DNA of 34,093 nucleotides. Source: Candidatus Burkholderia humilis (GTDB lineage: Bacteria > Pseudomonadota > Gammaproteobacteria > Burkholderiales > Burkholderiaceae). Positions 8,124 to 18,781 of the stretch are shown in pieces (positions within the stretch are counted from its first letter, which is position 1; each line of letters starts with the position of its first letter). Below the pieces are notes generated by a model, which searched no databases, was not told the DNA's origin, and saw only the letters and a program-made list of their open reading frames with translations. The stretch covers positions 1 through 34,093 of the forward strand of contig LFMX01000047.1 of NCBI GenBank assembly GCA_001184405.1, written 5' to 3'. The position numbers and the translations under genes were made by a program.

Positions 8124-9113
8124 TTAGCTGACTTGCTGAATACCCGCCAGCAGCCAGCCTTCGTTGCCCGCCTTCTGCTTCGACAGGTTCCAGACTTCGA
8201 CGAACGGCTCCGCCGCCGAACCTTCCGACTCGCGGATCAGCCCGTGGAAGCGCACGCTCGCCAGATATTCCGACGCACGATCTTCGACGCCGAGCAGATC
8301 GGCGTTGAGTTGCACGACGTCGGTCCGGTTCGGGCCGCTGCCGCGTGTATCGACATCGAGCTTTACTTCGGCGAACATTTCGGGCGTCGTGAATTCGCGG
8401 ATATCATTCACGTTGCCGCGATCCCACGCGTCCTGCAGCCGCGCGAAGTAGACCTTTGCGTTACGCACGAACGCTTCGGTATCGAAACCGGCCGGAACGT
8501 TCGGATTGGCCACCGGTTGCGCCGGTGCGTCGATCACGTTCGCGCCGAAGCCGCTTTGCTGCGGCACTTGCGCCGGCGTCTGCTGATCGAGACCTGTACG
8601 CGCGTAAGGCGAACCCGCGCCCGCGCCTGCGTACGCCGGGCCGTTATTGCCCTGACGTTTGCGCATGATGAAGCGGAACAGCATCACAGCTGCGATCACG
8701 ATCAGCGCGATGATGATCATATTCGCCATTGCGCCGGCGAACGCTTCGCTGAGGCCGAAGCGCGACAGCAACGCCGCGATGCCGAGACCGGCCGCCAGAC
8801 CGGCGATCGGCCCGAGCCAGCGGTTACGCGCGGGTTGCGCAGCGGGCGCGGCAGACGTGCCCGGCGCGCGCTGAGCCTGAGCAGCATTGTTTTGCTGCAT
8901 CGACTGAGATTGTGACGGCGGCGTGGCCTGATGTTGCTGTGTTGCCGTGGCCGACTGATGGCCCATGCTGCGGCCGCCGCCCATGCGCTTGGCTTCCGCT
9001 GTTTCCGCGAAGATTGCGCCAGCCGCAATAACGCCAGCGAGCGTCATGATTCCGACCTTCCTGAACACTGCGTTCAGGAAACCCCGGGATTGGGGTGTAC
9101 GCGAATCGGACAT
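8124..9113 (-). CDS. Tim44-like domain membrane protein
   Basis: 329 residues. An N-terminal hydrophobic segment (IMTLAGVIAAGAIFAETAEA) looks like a signal sequence or anchor. It is followed by a Gln/Ala/Pro-rich low-complexity stretch (about 50-95), two further hydrophobic segments (about 98-118 and 128-148), and a C-terminal Tim44-like domain (FDTEAFVRNAKVYFARLQDAWDRG... FVEVWNLSK... WLLAGIQ). This family is common between ubiE and ubiJ in betaproteobacteria; the bacterial function is unclear. Met-23 (MTLAGV) is a possible alternative start. The frame is intact. Confidence 0.85.
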   Translation of the reverse strand: MSDSRTPQSRGFLNAVFRKVGIMTLAGVIAAGAIFAETAEAKRMGGGRSMGHQSATATQQHQATPPSQSQSMQQNNAAQAQRAPGTSAAPAAQPARNRWLGPIAGLAAGLGIAALLSRFGLSEAFAGAMANMIIIALIVIAAVMLFRFIMRKRQGNNGPAYAGAGAGSPYARTGLDQQTPAQVPQQSGFGANVIDAPAQPVANPNVPAGFDTEAFVRNAKVYFARLQDAWDRGNVNDIREFTTPEMFAEVKLDVDTRGSGPNRTDVVQLNADLLGVEDRASEYLASVRFHGLIRESEGSAAEPFVEVWNLSKQKAGNEGWLLAGIQQVS

Positions 9114-9138
9114 TTCGAATCCTTTAAAGAGTGGAACA

Positions 9139-9870
9139 CTAAAATTTGGTCCCGACGTGTAACGCTACCACTAAACCTGATAAATTGTAATATTCGACTA
9201 GGTCCAGGCCGGCTTGTTCCATCATTGTTTTTAAAGTTTCCTGGTCCGGGTGCATGCGAATCGACTCCGCCAAATAGCGATAGCTATCCGCATCTTTGGC
9301 CACTTTTTCGCCAAGCCACGGCAAAATCTTGAAACTGTAGATATCGTACGGCTTCTTCAGCGGCTCCCAGACTTTCGAGAATTCGAGAACCAGCACTTTG
9401 CCACCCGGTTTGACCACGCGCGTCATCTCGGCCAGTGCGCGATCCTTGTGCGTCATATTACGGACACCAAACGAAACAGTAATAAAATTGAAATAATTAT
9501 CGGGGAACGGGATCTTCTCGGCGTCGCACAGCAGCGAGGGTGTCATCACGCCTTTGTCGATCAGACGATCGCGGCCCACGCGCAGCATCGATTCGTTGAT
9601 GTCCGTGTGCCAGACCTCGCCGGTTTCACCTGCCTGCTTGGCAAACGCCATCGCCAGATCGCCCGTGCCGCCCGCGATATCCAGCACCTTGTAACCCGGC
9701 CGCACTTTGGCCTGACCGATCGTGAAGTGCTTCCAGATTCGATGCAGACCGCCGGACATCAGGTCGTTCATCAAGTCGTAATTGCTCGCGACGGAGTGAA
9801 ACACGCCCGCCACTTTCTTCGCCTTGTCCTGCTCGTCGACCGTTTCGTATCCAAAGTGGGTCTTGCTCAT
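9139..9870 (-). CDS. ubiE: UbiE/MenG C-methyltransferase of ubiquinone and menaquinone synthesis
   Basis: 243 residues, the normal length. The SAM-binding motif I is [12 protein letters not shown] (about 71-82), with the family signatures [34 protein letters not shown] and VLEFSK around it. The enzyme C-methylates the benzoquinone ring using SAM. It lies between the DUF971 gene and the Tim44-like gene in the ubi cluster, and the frame is intact. Confidence 0.97.
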   Translation of the reverse strand: MSKTHFGYETVDEQDKAKKVAGVFHSVASNYDLMNDLMSGGLHRIWKHFTIGQAKVRPGYKVLDIAGGTGDLAMAFAKQAGETGEVWHTDINESMLRVGRDRLIDKGVMTPSLLCDAEKIPFPDNYFNFITVSFGVRNMTHKDRALAEMTRVVKPGGKVLVLEFSKVWEPLKKPYDIYSFKILPWLGEKVAKDADSYRYLAESIRMHPDQETLKTMMEQAGLDLVEYYNLSGLVVALHVGTKF

Positions 9871-9956
9871 CGCGCTCGTTCCTCGCCTGTTGTTCGTTCT
9901 ATGCTGCGCAATCGCCGCGTCGGGTCTGCGGCGTTATGCCGCATGCTGTTCGTGTG

Positions 9957-10367
9957 TCAGTGGCAATGGCCGCCCGATGACTTCACCGGCATCGGCGCAT
10001 CGCGTTCGACGCCCGCCGCTTCCAGCTTTGCGAAATACTCACGCCACAAGCCGTCCTGCTGCGTCGCCAGCCTGTGCAGGATGTCCCACGAATAAATCCC
10101 CGTGTTGTGGCCATCGGAAAAAGTCAGTTGCAGCGCGTAATGTCCAACCGGCCCGACACCGACGATCGCCACTTCGCGCTTGCCGGTCTGCAGCGTTTCC
10201 TGCCCCGGGCCGTGGCCCTGCACTTCCGCCGACGGCGAATACACGCGCAACAACTCGAATGGCACGCGATACGACTCGCCATCGCCATATTGCAGTTCGA
10301 GCACGCGGGATTTGGAATGCAGAACGACGCCGGTGGGAATTGGCGTCGCCGATGTAAGTCCGCTCAT
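9957..10367 (-). CDS. DUF971 (gamma-butyrobetaine hydroxylase N-terminal-like) protein
   Basis: 136 residues from the ATG at 10367 (MSGLTSATPIPTGVVLHSKS). The DUF971 core is recognisable: LELQYGDGESYRVPFELLRVYSPSAEVQGHG... LQLTFSDGHNTGIYSWDILHRL. The C-terminus ends in GGHCH. The same frame is open upstream to 10559, but that stretch overlaps the HIT gene and does not match the family. Function is unknown; it is commonly found next to ubiE. Confidence 0.88.
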   Translation of the reverse strand: MSGLTSATPIPTGVVLHSKSRVLELQYGDGESYRVPFELLRVYSPSAEVQGHGPGQETLQTGKREVAIVGVGPVGHYALQLTFSDGHNTGIYSWDILHRLATQQDGLWREYFAKLEAAGVERDAPMPVKSSGGHCH

Positions 10368-10378
10368 GATGATTTGTC

Positions 10379-10825
10379 TTATTGAAGACCGAAATGATGG
10401 CCGAACGTGGCGTTCAGCCCGGTGCGAATCTGCTCGTACATCAGCGTTGTCTGGAGGCGGCGCTTGGAGAGCAGAACCTCGGACACCGTGCGCTGGCGCG
10501 GCGCCCAGATCGGCAGCGGAAAGCGGGAATCGTTCGTGAAGCGCGGAATGACGTGCCAATGCACGTGCGGCACCTGATTGCCGAGGCTCGCCAGGTTGAT
10601 CTTGTCCGGCACGAGGACGCGCCGCATCGCCCGTTCGACGATATTGACCGCGGTCATCACGCGCACGCGCTCGTCGTCCGAAAGATCGGACATTTCAGCA
10701 ATGTGCGCATTCCAGATCACGCGGCACAAACCCGGCCAGTCCGGTTCATCGGCTAGGACAACGCGCATGACGTCGTCTTTCCACAACACTTCGCCGCCGT
10801 CTTCACGGCAAAACACACATTCCAT
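10379..10825 (-). CDS. HIT-family hydrolase
   Basis: 148 residues with the histidine triad HVHWHV (residues 87-92) and an N-terminal CVFC pair (3-6), as in the HIT branch of nucleotide-binding hydrolases and transferases. The substrate cannot be read from the sequence. It is the first gene of the ubi-associated cluster, 11 bp before DUF971 and 36 bp after the large oxidoreductase. The frame is intact. Confidence 0.9.
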   Translation of the reverse strand: MECVFCREDGGEVLWKDDVMRVVLADEPDWPGLCRVIWNAHIAEMSDLSDDERVRVMTAVNIVERAMRRVLVPDKINLASLGNQVPHVHWHVIPRFTNDSRFPLPIWAPRQRTVSEVLLSKRRLQTTLMYEQIRTGLNATFGHHFGLQ

Positions 10826-10861
10826 CTAATACCTCTAGCGAATCAAACCTCGATTTCGCTA

Positions 10862-13800
10862 TTACACCAGCACGCGCTCGATACCGCCATTGTTCGCGCG
10901 TTCGACGTACTGTTCCATCCAGTTCTCGCCCAGCACCCTGCGCGCGATTTCCACGACGATATAGTCCGCCTCGACATTGGCGTCCTCGTTGTAGCGCGAC
11001 AGCCCTTGCAGGCACGACGGGCAGCTCGTCAGAATTTTCACGTCGGCGCCATTGGTCTGCGGACCGTTGCCGGCCTTGAGCACCGAACCCAGCTGCGCAC
11101 CCGCCGCGCTCGCTTCCGCGACCAGCGGAATGCCGCGCAGCTTGGCCGCGCCCTTGCGAATTTCTTCTTCCTTACGGAAGCGCACTTGCGTCGATATATC
11201 CGGACGCGTGACCGCAAGCGTGCCCGATTCGCCGCAGCATCGATCGTTCTTTTCGATCTTGTAGCCGTCGTTTTGCGCGCCCATCAGGTCGTTGACGAGC
11301 TTGACCGGGTCCATCGTCTTGATCGGCGAATGGCAAGGATCGTGATACATGTAGCGCGTGCCGCTCACGCCATCGAGCTTGATGTTCTTTTCGAGCAAAA
11401 ATTCGTGGATGTCGATGATCCTGCAGCCCGGGAAAATCTTCTCGAATTCGTAGCCCGCGAGCTGATCGTAACACGTGCCGCACGACACCACGACGGTTTT
11501 GATATCGAGATAGTTCAGCGTATTAGCCACGCGATGGAACAGTACGCGGTTATCCGTGACGATCTTCTCGGCCTTGTCGTACTGACCCGAGCCGCGCTGC
11601 GGATAACCGCAGCACAGATAACCGGGCGGCAGCACGGTTTGCACGCCCCCCTCCCACAACATGGCTTGCGTGGCGAGTCCGACTTGCGAGAACAGACGCT
11701 CCGAGCCGCAGCCGGGAAAATAGAACACGGCTTCCGAATCCACCGTCGTCGTCTTCGGATTGCGGATGATCGGGACGATCTTGTTGTCCTCGATATCCAG
11801 CAGCGCGCGCGCCGTCTTTTTCGGCAGATTGCCCGGCATCTTCTTGTTGACGAAGTGGATCACCTGCGTGACGGCCGTCGGCTTGCCGACCGTCGCGGGC
11901 GGTTTCGCCGTCTGTTTCTTGACGAACTTCTTCAACACGTCGTTGCCCAGGCGCTGCGCCTTGTAGCCGACGCCCATCATCGCGGTGCGCGCGAGGTTGA
12001 TGGTTTGCGGATTCGTCGCGTTCAGGAAGAACATGCCCGCCGCGTTGCCCGCGTTGAACTTCTTCTTGCCCATCTTGCGCAGGAGGTTGCGCATGTTCAT
12101 CGACACATCGCCGAAATCGATCTTCACCGGGCACGGCGTCGCGCACTTGTGGCAGACGGTGCAGTGATCGGCGACATCGTTGAATTCGTCCCAATGCTTG
12201 ATCGATACACCGCGGCGCGTCTGTTCTTCGTACAGGAACGCTTCGACCAGAAGCGATGTCGCGAGAATTTTGTTGCGCGGGCTGTAGAGCAGATTCGCGC
12301 GCGGCACGTGCGTCGCGCACACCGGCTTGCACTTGCCGCAACGCAGGCAGTCTTTGATGGACTCGGAAATTGCGCCGATATCCGACTGCTGCATGATGAT
12401 CGACTCGTAACCCATCAGCCCGAACGATGGCGTGTAGGCGTTGCGCAAATTGGCGCCATCAAACAGCTTGCCCGCGTTGAAGCGCCCGTTCGGATCGACG
12501 CGCTGTTTATACGCGCGGAATTCGCTGATTTCGTCTTCGGTCAGGAACTCCAGCTTCGTAATGCCGATGCCATGCTCGCCGGAAATCACGCCATCGAGCG
12601 AACGCGCCAGCTTCATGATGCGCGCGACCGCGTGATGCGCGTCCTGCAGCATCTCGTAGTTGTCGGAATTGACGGGAATGTTGGTGTGCACGTTGCCATC
12701 GCCCGCGTGCATGTGGAGCGCGACGAACACGCGTCCGCGCAACATGTGCTTATGGATGGCTTGCGCTTCGTCGAGAATCGGCTTGAATTCGCCGCCGTTG
12801 AAAATTTGGCGCAGTTCGGCGCGGATTTCCTGCTTCCACGAGATACGCACCGTACGATCCTGCGCGACATGGAACACGTTGGCGTCCGGCTGCACATCGA
12901 CGCGATCCGCGAATTTTTCCGCGAGCGCTTCGTAGCCGAGATTCACCAGATAGTGCTGCGTCTCGCGCAAGGACATATCCAGATGTTCGCCGACGAAAGT
13001 CCAGCGCGCACGCACGCACTTGAGCAGATCGAGCGCTTGCTGCACGCGATCTTCGAGCAGTTCGGCGCTGGGAATTTCGTTGGCGTCGTCGGTCTTGCCG
13101 AGCGGCAGTTTGCCCGCGCGGAAGAAGGTTTCGAGCGCATCGACGAGTTGCAGCTTGTTCTTCAGCGACAACTCGATATTGATGCGCTCGATGCCGTCCG
13201 TGTACTCGCCCATGCGATTCAACGGAATCACGACGTCTTCGTTGATCTTGAACGCGTTCGTGTGTTTCGCGATGGCCGCCGTGCGCGAGCGGTCGAGCCA
13301 GAAGCGTTTGCGTGCCTCCGCGTTCACCGCCACGAAACCTTCGCCGCTCTTGCCGTTGGCTATGCGCACGACTTCGGACGTGGCGGAGGCGACGGCATCG
13401 GCGTCATCGCCGACGATATCGCCGATCAGCACCATCTTCGGAAACGCGTTGCGCTTGCTCTTCGTCGCGTAGCCGACCGCGCGCAGATAGCGCTCGTCCA
13501 GATGTTCGAGACCGGCGAGAATCGCGCCGCCCTGCTTCGACGTTTCGAACAGATAATCCTTGATTTCGACGATGCTCGGAATCGCGTCGCGCGCTCGACC
13601 GAAAAATTCGAGGCAGACAGTGCGCGTGTGCGCGGGCATCTTGTGCAGAATCCAGCGCGCGGACGTGATCAGCCCGTCGCAGCCTTCTTTCTGCACGCCG
13701 GGCAGACCGGCGAGGAATTTATCGGTGACGTCCTTGCCGAGCCCTTCCTTGCGGAACACGCGGCCTTTGATATCGAGATTTTCCGTGCGAATGAGCTTCT

Positions 13801-14920
13801 CGCCCGGCGGACGATTGCCATCGAACCAGTCGAGACGGAAACGCGCCACTTCGACGTCGTGAATCTTCTCGCAGTTGTGATCCAGACGCGTGATTTCGAG
13901 CCAATTGCCTTCTGGATCGACCATGCGCCACCACGCGAGATTGTCGAGCGCCGTGCCCCACAAGACCGCTTTCTTGCCGCCCGCGTTCATCGCGACATTG
14001 CCGCCGACGCACGATGCATCGAGCGATGTCGGATCGACCGCGAACACGAAGCCCGTCTGTTCCGCCGCTTCCGTGACGCGCCGCGTGACCACGCCCGCGC
14101 CGGAGAAAATGGTCGCGACTTTGTGATCGACGCCTGGCAAGTCCGTCATTTCGACCGGACCGAGTTGCTCCAGCTTTTCCGTGTTGATGACCGCCGAGAA
14201 CGGCGTGAGCGGAATCGCGCCGCCCGTGTAGCCGGTGCCGCCGCCGCGCGGAATCACGGTCAAACCCAGTTCGAAACACGCCTTGATTAGCCCGGCGATT
14301 TCCGCTTCCATATCCGGCGTGAGCACGACGAACGGATATTCGACGCGCCAGTCGGTCGCGTCCGTGACGTGCGCGACGCGCGACAAACCGTCGAACTTGA
14401 TGTTGTCCTTCGCCGTCTGCCTGCCCAGCGTGCGCGATGCCCGGCGGCGCAGATCGGCCATCCGGCCGAATTCGGCGGCGAATTCATCGACTGCAACGCG
14501 CGCCGCCGACAGCAGCAATTGCACGCGCGCCGCGCGTTCGTTGCTGCCAGCTTCGTCGCTGTGCGCGGTCAAATCCGCGCTGCGGCGCTTTTCGATTTCC
14601 GTGAGCCGATGGTTCAGCGCCTCGACCAGGAGCGCGCGGCGCTTCGGGTTGTCGAGCAGATCGTCCTGCAAATACGGATTGCGGCGCACGACCCAGATAT
14701 CGCCGAGCACTTCATACAGCATGCGCGCCGAGCGGCCGGTGCGGCGTTCGTTGCGCAGTTCGTCGAGTACGGCCCAGGCTTCGTTGCCGAGCAGCCGCAT
14801 GACGATTTCGCGATCGGAAAACGACGTGTAGTTGTAGGGAATTTCGCGCAGACGGGGCTCGGTATCGAGCGCGACGGCGGCATGGGCGCCGTTCGGATCG
14901 AAGGCTTGGGGTGCGTTCAT
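10862..14920 (-). CDS. Large FAD/iron-sulfur oxidoreductase (DUF3683 + FAD oxidase + CCG domains), D-lactate-dehydrogenase-like
   Basis: 1352 residues in one unbroken frame. Domain order: an N-terminal DUF3683-like region (about 1-180); a VAO-type FAD-binding domain with [12 protein letters not shown] near 225; the FAD-oxidase C-terminal domain ([23 protein letters not shown]); two 4Fe-4S clusters ([11 protein letters not shown] near 860, [12 protein letters not shown] near 922); and two cysteine-rich CCG domains (FPGCGSE...CCGYPQ near 1103, HDPCH...CCGESG near 1228). This resembles a fusion of a glycolate/D-lactate oxidase subunit with its iron-sulfur partner, feeding electrons to the respiratory chain. 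The substrate is inferred, not shown. Confidence 0.92.
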   Translation of the reverse strand: MNAPQAFDPNGAHAAVALDTEPRLREIPYNYTSFSDREIVMRLLGNEAWAVLDELRNERRTGRSARMLYEVLGDIWVVRRNPYLQDDLLDNPKRRALLVEALNHRLTEIEKRRSADLTAHSDEAGSNERAARVQLLLSAARVAVDEFAAEFGRMADLRRRASRTLGRQTAKDNIKFDGLSRVAHVTDATDWRVEYPFVVLTPDMEAEIAGLIKACFELGLTVIPRGGGTGYTGGAIPLTPFSAVINTEKLEQLGPVEMTDLPGVDHKVATIFSGAGVVTRRVTEAAEQTGFVFAVDPTSLDASCVGGNVAMNAGGKKAVLWGTALDNLAWWRMVDPEGNWLEITRLDHNCEKIHDVEVARFRLDWFDGNRPPGEKLIRTENLDIKGRVFRKEGLGKDVTDKFLAGLPGVQKEGCDGLITSARWILHKMPAHTRTVCLEFFGRARDAIPSIVEIKDYLFETSKQGGAILAGLEHLDERYLRAVGYATKSKRNAFPKMVLIGDIVGDDADAVASATSEVVRIANGKSGEGFVAVNAEARKRFWLDRSRTAAIAKHTNAFKINEDVVIPLNRMGEYTDGIERINIELSLKNKLQLVDALETFFRAGKLPLGKTDDANEIPSAELLEDRVQQALDLLKCVRARWTFVGEHLDMSLRETQHYLVNLGYEALAEKFADRVDVQPDANVFHVAQDRTVRISWKQEIRAELRQIFNGGEFKPILDEAQAIHKHMLRGRVFVALHMHAGDGNVHTNIPVNSDNYEMLQDAHHAVARIMKLARSLDGVISGEHGIGITKLEFLTEDEISEFRAYKQRVDPNGRFNAGKLFDGANLRNAYTPSFGLMGYESIIMQQSDIGAISESIKDCLRCGKCKPVCATHVPRANLLYSPRNKILATSLLVEAFLYEEQTRRGVSIKHWDEFNDVADHCTVCHKCATPCPVKIDFGDVSMNMRNLLRKMGKKKFNAGNAAGMFFLNATNPQTINLARTAMMGVGYKAQRLGNDVLKKFVKKQTAKPPATVGKPTAVTQVIHFVNKKMPGNLPKKTARALLDIEDNKIVPIIRNPKTTTVDSEAVFYFPGCGSERLFSQVGLATQAMLWEGGVQTVLPPGYLCCGYPQRGSGQYDKAEKIVTDNRVLFHRVANTLNYLDIKTVVVSCGTCYDQLAGYEFEKIFPGCRIIDIHEFLLEKNIKLDGVSGTRYMYHDPCHSPIKTMDPVKLVNDLMGAQNDGYKIEKNDRCCGESGTLAVTRPDISTQVRFRKEEEIRKGAAKLRGIPLVAEASAAGAQLGSVLKAGNGPQTNGADVKILTSCPSCLQGLSRYNEDANVEADYIVVEIARRVLGENWMEQYVERANNGGIERVLV

Positions 14921-15447
14921 AATCGACGATTCGGTGTGCCAGCGAGCGCTTCAAGGAAAGCGAAAATGCCGGCGATGCGCGTGGGGGCGCAGATTTTTCG
15001 AGTGAAGCTGTCTTGGCGAAGGCCGCCGGGTCGCCACGGCGCAAAAGTTGGGCGATACGCAGTCACGGCGCCTTCGATGTGCCCGGGATCAACGCCACGA
15101 TCGCGCGTGGCGCGCATGCCGTTCCGACGCCGGATGCGACTCGCGGGGGACATGCACCAGAAAATCGATCCGAAGCTGCCGATGCATCTACCGATCCTGA
15201 TTGCTGATTCGTAAAAGGAAATTCTAACCCATCGCGCTGCCGCGCGCTTGCCGCCGCTAGCAGTCAGAAGGGGCATTTGCGTGCCATTTTTCGACGTCGT
15301 TTGGCGCTTTTACGCACTTTTATACATCCGGCCGGTCGGTCTATCCGCGTCACGCGATCCGGAAAAGCGCGCCTTTGACGGTATCATTGACATCTTTCGC
15401 TCCTATCCTAATAAGTAGCGCAGCCGGTCTGCGTGACGACTCTCCGC
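14921..15447. other. Intergenic region between the divergent oxidoreductase and ilvA genes
   Basis: About 500 bp without a recognisable gene. Open frames here have no family features. The right-hand end contains the candidate ilvA promoter. I did not find a convincing promoter for the leftward gene or a regulatory RNA. Confidence 0.5.
15387..15414 (+). promoter_or_regulatory. Candidate promoter for ilvA
   Basis: A perfect -35 TTGACA (15387-15392) is followed after 16 nt by a weak -10-like TAATAA (15409-15414). It lies about 35-60 bp upstream of the likely ATG. Only the -35 is a strong match. Confidence 0.4.
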
Positions 15448-16971
15448 ATGAACCATCCCGACTATCTGAAAAAAGTGCTGACCGCGCGCGTTTATGACGT
15501 CGCACGGGAAAGCGAACTCGAGCACGCGCGCAATTTGTCGGCACGCCTGCACAATTCGGTCTATTTGAAGCGCGAGGACAACCAGCTGGTTTTCTCGTTC
15601 AAGATTCGCGGCGCGTACAACCGCATGGCGAATCTGTCGCCCGACGAACTCGCGCGCGGCGTGATTACGGCTTCCGCCGGCAATCACGCGCAAGGCGTGG
15701 CGCTGTCGGCGGCGCGTCTCGGTTGCCGCGCGGTCATTGCCGTGCCGACGACCACGCCGCAAGTGAAGATCGATGCGATTCGCGCCCACGGCGGCCCGAC
15801 AGTCGAGGTGGTGCTGGCAGGCGAATCGTACAGCGACGCTTACGCGCGCGCGGTCGAATTGCAGCAAGAGCGTGGCCTGACCTTCGTGCATCCGTTCGAC
15901 GATCCGGACGTCATCGCCGGACAAGGCACGGTCGCGATGGAAATTCTGCGTCAGCATCAAGGCCCTATCCACGCGATCTTCTGCCCGATCGGCGGCGGCG
16001 GACTGGCGGCGGGCGTCGCGGCGTACATCAAGGGGGTGCGCCCGGAGATCAAGGTGATCGGCGTGCAGACCGAGGATTCCTGCGCGATGGCGAAATCCAT
16101 CAAGGCGGGCGAGCGCGTCACGTTGCCGGAAGTCGGCCTGTTCTCGGACGGCACGGCGGTGAAACTCGTCGGCGAAGAGACGTTTCGCCTATGCCGCGAA
16201 TTGCTCGACGACGTCATCACCGTCGATACGGACGCCCTTTGTGCCGCCATCAAAGACGTGTTTCAGGACACGCGTTCGGTGCTCGAACCGGCGGGTTCGC
16301 TCGCCGTTGCGGGCGCGAAGTTGTACGCGGAGCGCGAAGGCATCGAAGGGAAAACGCTGATCCCGGTGACGTCGGGCGCGAACATGAATTTCGACCGCAT
16401 GCGTTTCGTGGCCGAACGCGCGGAAGTCGGCGAGGCGCGCGAAGCCGTGTTCGCCGTGACGATTCCGGAAGAGCGCGGCAGTTTCAAGCGCTTTTGCGAA
16501 CTCGTCGGAACACGCAGCGTGACGGAGTTCAACTACCGTATCGCCGATGAAAAAGCCGCGCATATTTTCGTCGGCGTGCAGATCAAGTCGCGCAAGGAAA
16601 CGGCGCAGATGATGTCGGCGTTCATCGAGCACGGTTTCGCAACGGTAGATTTGTCGCACGACGAACTTTCGAAGCAGCACATCCGTTACATGGTCGGCGG
16701 CCACTCGCCGCTCGCGAAGGACGAGCGTTTGCTGCGCTTCGAATTTCCGGAGCGTCCGGGCGCGCTGATGAAATTCCTCTCGTCGATGGCGCCAGACTGG
16801 AATATCAGCCTGTTCCACTATCGGAATCAGGGCGCGGATACCAGCTCGATTCTCGTCGGCATTCAGGTGCCGCAGGCAGACAACGCGGAGTTCGAGCGCT
16901 TTCTCGCGATGCTCGGTTATCCGTGGTGGGACGAGCAGGCCAATCCGGTCTACAAGCTGTTTCTGGCCTAA
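15448..16971 (+). CDS. ilvA: Threonine ammonia-lyase, biosynthetic
   Basis: 507 residues from the ATG at 15448; an in-frame GTG at 15433 is an alternative. PLP-dependent threonine deaminase makes 2-oxobutanoate for isoleucine synthesis. The PLP lysine is in SFKIRGAYN (residue 52 from the ATG). SAGNHAQG and the glycine-rich phosphate loop GGGGLAAG follow. Two C-terminal ACT-like regulatory segments (VTIPEERGSFKRFCELVG and FEFPERPGALMKFLSSM) mark the feedback-inhibited biosynthetic type. It is first gene of a plus-strand operon, with 26 bp to the next gene, and the frame is intact. Confidence 0.95.
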   Translation: MNHPDYLKKVLTARVYDVARESELEHARNLSARLHNSVYLKREDNQLVFSFKIRGAYNRMANLSPDELARGVITASAGNHAQGVALSAARLGCRAVIAVPTTTPQVKIDAIRAHGGPTVEVVLAGESYSDAYARAVELQQERGLTFVHPFDDPDVIAGQGTVAMEILRQHQGPIHAIFCPIGGGGLAAGVAAYIKGVRPEIKVIGVQTEDSCAMAKSIKAGERVTLPEVGLFSDGTAVKLVGEETFRLCRELLDDVITVDTDALCAAIKDVFQDTRSVLEPAGSLAVAGAKLYAEREGIEGKTLIPVTSGANMNFDRMRFVAERAEVGEAREAVFAVTIPEERGSFKRFCELVGTRSVTEFNYRIADEKAAHIFVGVQIKSRKETAQMMSAFIEHGFATVDLSHDELSKQHIRYMVGGHSPLAKDERLLRFEFPERPGALMKFLSSMAPDWNISLFHYRNQGADTSSILVGIQVPQADNAEFERFLAMLGYPWWDEQANPVYKLFLA

Positions 16972-16997
16972 GTTGTAAATAAGGCACGCAAAACGTC

Positions 16998-17909
16998 ATG
17001 CCGAAGTTCACGCTCGAAGACAAACTCGTCGTGGCGATTTCATCGCGCGCGCTGTTCGATTTCGAGGAAGAGAACCGCGTCTTCGAGACCGGCGATCTCG
17101 CGCAATACGAAGCGCTGCAACGCTCGCGGCTGGAAACGCCCGCGAAACCTGGCGTGGCGTTCGGCCTGATCCGCAAGCTGCTCGCGCTCAATGCGCAGGA
17201 ACAGCGCGTGGAAGTGGTGATTCTGTCGCGCAGCGATCCGATCAGCGGTCTGCGCGCGTTTCATTCGTGCCGCGAACACGGTCTTGCGATCGAGCGCGGC
17301 GTGTTCACGCGCGGGCGTTCGCCGTTTGCGTATCTGAAGCCGTTGCGGGCGTCGCTGTTTTTATCGGCGAATCCGAACGATGTTCGCAATGCCCTCGCCG
17401 CCGGTTTTCCCGCCGCGCGCGTGCTGCCCGAAACGCTGGGCGCGGCGAGCCGGTACGCGGACGAAATCCGCATCGCGTTCGACGGCGACGCCGTGCTTTT
17501 CTCCGATGAAGCCGAACGCATCTTTCAAACCGACGGTCTGACGGCTTTCGTCGATCATGAAACCAGCAAGCGCGGCTCGCCGCTTCCGGGCGGCCCGTTG
17601 AAACCGCTGCTCGCCGCGCTGAACAAGCTGCAACGCATCGCGGACGATCACGACGATCAACCGATGCACATCCGCACCGCGCTCGTCACCGCGCGCTCCG
17701 CTCCCACGCACGAGCGCGCGATCCGGACGCTGATGGGGTGGGACATCGATATCGACGAAGCGATGTTCTTGGGCGGACTCGACAAGGGCGAATTCCTGCG
17801 CGAATTCGAGCCCGACTTTTTCTTCGACGATCAAATTCGCCACTGTGAATCCGCCCGCGGCATCAGTCCGGTCGGGCACGTTCTCAGCGGCATTGCGAAC
17901 GCATCATGA
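16998..17909 (+). CDS. Cytosolic 5'-nucleotidase (cN-I-like family)
   Basis: 303 residues matching the family of bacterial relatives of cytosolic 5'-nucleotidase [18 protein letters not shown] at the N-terminus, [31 protein letters not shown], and [21 protein letters not shown] near the C-terminus. These supply the acidic residues of a HAD-like phosphohydrolase. The probable role is dephosphorylation of nucleoside monophosphates. Its stop overlaps the queF start by ATGA, so the two are translationally coupled. Confidence 0.85.
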   Translation: MPKFTLEDKLVVAISSRALFDFEEENRVFETGDLAQYEALQRSRLETPAKPGVAFGLIRKLLALNAQEQRVEVVILSRSDPISGLRAFHSCREHGLAIERGVFTRGRSPFAYLKPLRASLFLSANPNDVRNALAAGFPAARVLPETLGAASRYADEIRIAFDGDAVLFSDEAERIFQTDGLTAFVDHETSKRGSPLPGGPLKPLLAALNKLQRIADDHDDQPMHIRTALVTARSAPTHERAIRTLMGWDIDIDEAMFLGGLDKGEFLREFEPDFFFDDQIRHCESARGISPVGHVLSGIANAS

Positions 17910-18730
17910 CACCCGACCAATCTCCGCTCGGCAAGCCGACTCATTACAGCGAACAATACGACGCCACGCTGCTTTTTCCGATCGACCGCAAACGCGGCCG
18001 TGACGATATCGGCGTGCCCGCGCGTCTGCCGTTTTTCGGCACCGATATCTGGAATGCTTACGAGTTGTCGTGGCTGAACGTGCGCGGCAAGCCGCAAATC
18101 GCGGTCGCGACGTTCTTCGTGCCGGCGGATTCGCCGAATATCGTGGAATCGAAGTCGTTCAAACTGTATCTCGGCTCGTTCGCGCAAACCCGTTTCGATT
18201 CCATCGATGACGTGCGCGCCGCCATCAAGCGCGATGTATCCGCTATTTGCGGCGCGACGGTTTCCGTGCAGCTCGCCGCACCCGCGGATTTTGCGAAGTT
18301 GCAGATGGAAGAGTTCGACGGGTTATCGCTGGATCGTCTCGATCTGGATTGCGATGTGTTTTCGCCGGATGCTTCCTTGTTGAAAGCGTCGCACGATGAA
18401 GCGCCGACTGACGAAACCTTGTTCTCGAACTTGCTTAAATCGAATTGCCCGGTGACGGGCCAACCGGATTGGGGCAGCGTGCAGATTCGCTACTACGGCG
18501 GACAGATCGATCACGCGGGATTGCTGCGGTATATCGTGTCGTTCCGCGAGCATACGGGCTTTCATGAGCAATGCGTCGAGCGCATTTTCATGGACATCAT
18601 GCGCGAGTGCAAACCGGAACGGCTTGCGGTTTATGCGCGTTATACGCGGCGCGGCGGGCTGGATATCAATCCGTTCAGAACGAACTTCAATTTGCCGATG
18701 CCGGATAACGCGCGGTTGGCGCGGCAGTAA
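17906..18730 (+). CDS. queF: NADPH-dependent 7-cyano-7-deazaguanine reductase
   Basis: 274 residues, the long (YqfF-like, unimodular) form of QueF. It reduces preQ0 to preQ1 on the way to queuosine in tRNA. Seen in the sequence: the QueF motif ESKSFKLYL (81-89), catalytic Cys181 in [12 protein letters not shown] and Asp188 in the same motif. It is coupled to the upstream nucleotidase by an ATGA overlap. The frame is intact. Confidence 0.95.
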   Translation: MTPDQSPLGKPTHYSEQYDATLLFPIDRKRGRDDIGVPARLPFFGTDIWNAYELSWLNVRGKPQIAVATFFVPADSPNIVESKSFKLYLGSFAQTRFDSIDDVRAAIKRDVSAICGATVSVQLAAPADFAKLQMEEFDGLSLDRLDLDCDVFSPDASLLKASHDEAPTDETLFSNLLKSNCPVTGQPDWGSVQIRYYGGQIDHAGLLRYIVSFREHTGFHEQCVERIFMDIMRECKPERLAVYARYTRRGGLDINPFRTNFNLPMPDNARLARQ

Positions 18731-18737
18731 GTACGCT

Positions 18738-18765
18738 TGGAGCCACGCAGCATCGCGTGGCTCCA
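18738..18765. terminator. Hairpin between convergent queF and protease genes
   Basis: TGGAGCCACGC pairs with GCGTGGCTCCA (11 bp, 6-nt loop), 7 bp after the queF stop and 16 bp before the end of the convergent protease gene. No long U-run follows on either strand, so it may be a weak or factor-assisted bidirectional terminator. Confidence 0.5.
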
Positions 18766-18781
18766 GGCATTCATTCTGAAA

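Noticed and set aside
11006..14290. A 1094-codon open frame on the plus strand opposite the large oxidoreductase
   Set aside because: It is the antisense shadow of a conserved GC-rich gene: composition is Arg/His/Ala/Val-rich with no recognisable domain, while the minus strand carries clear FAD, 4Fe-4S and CCG motifs. A similar 599-codon shadow lies opposite aspS (1865-3664).
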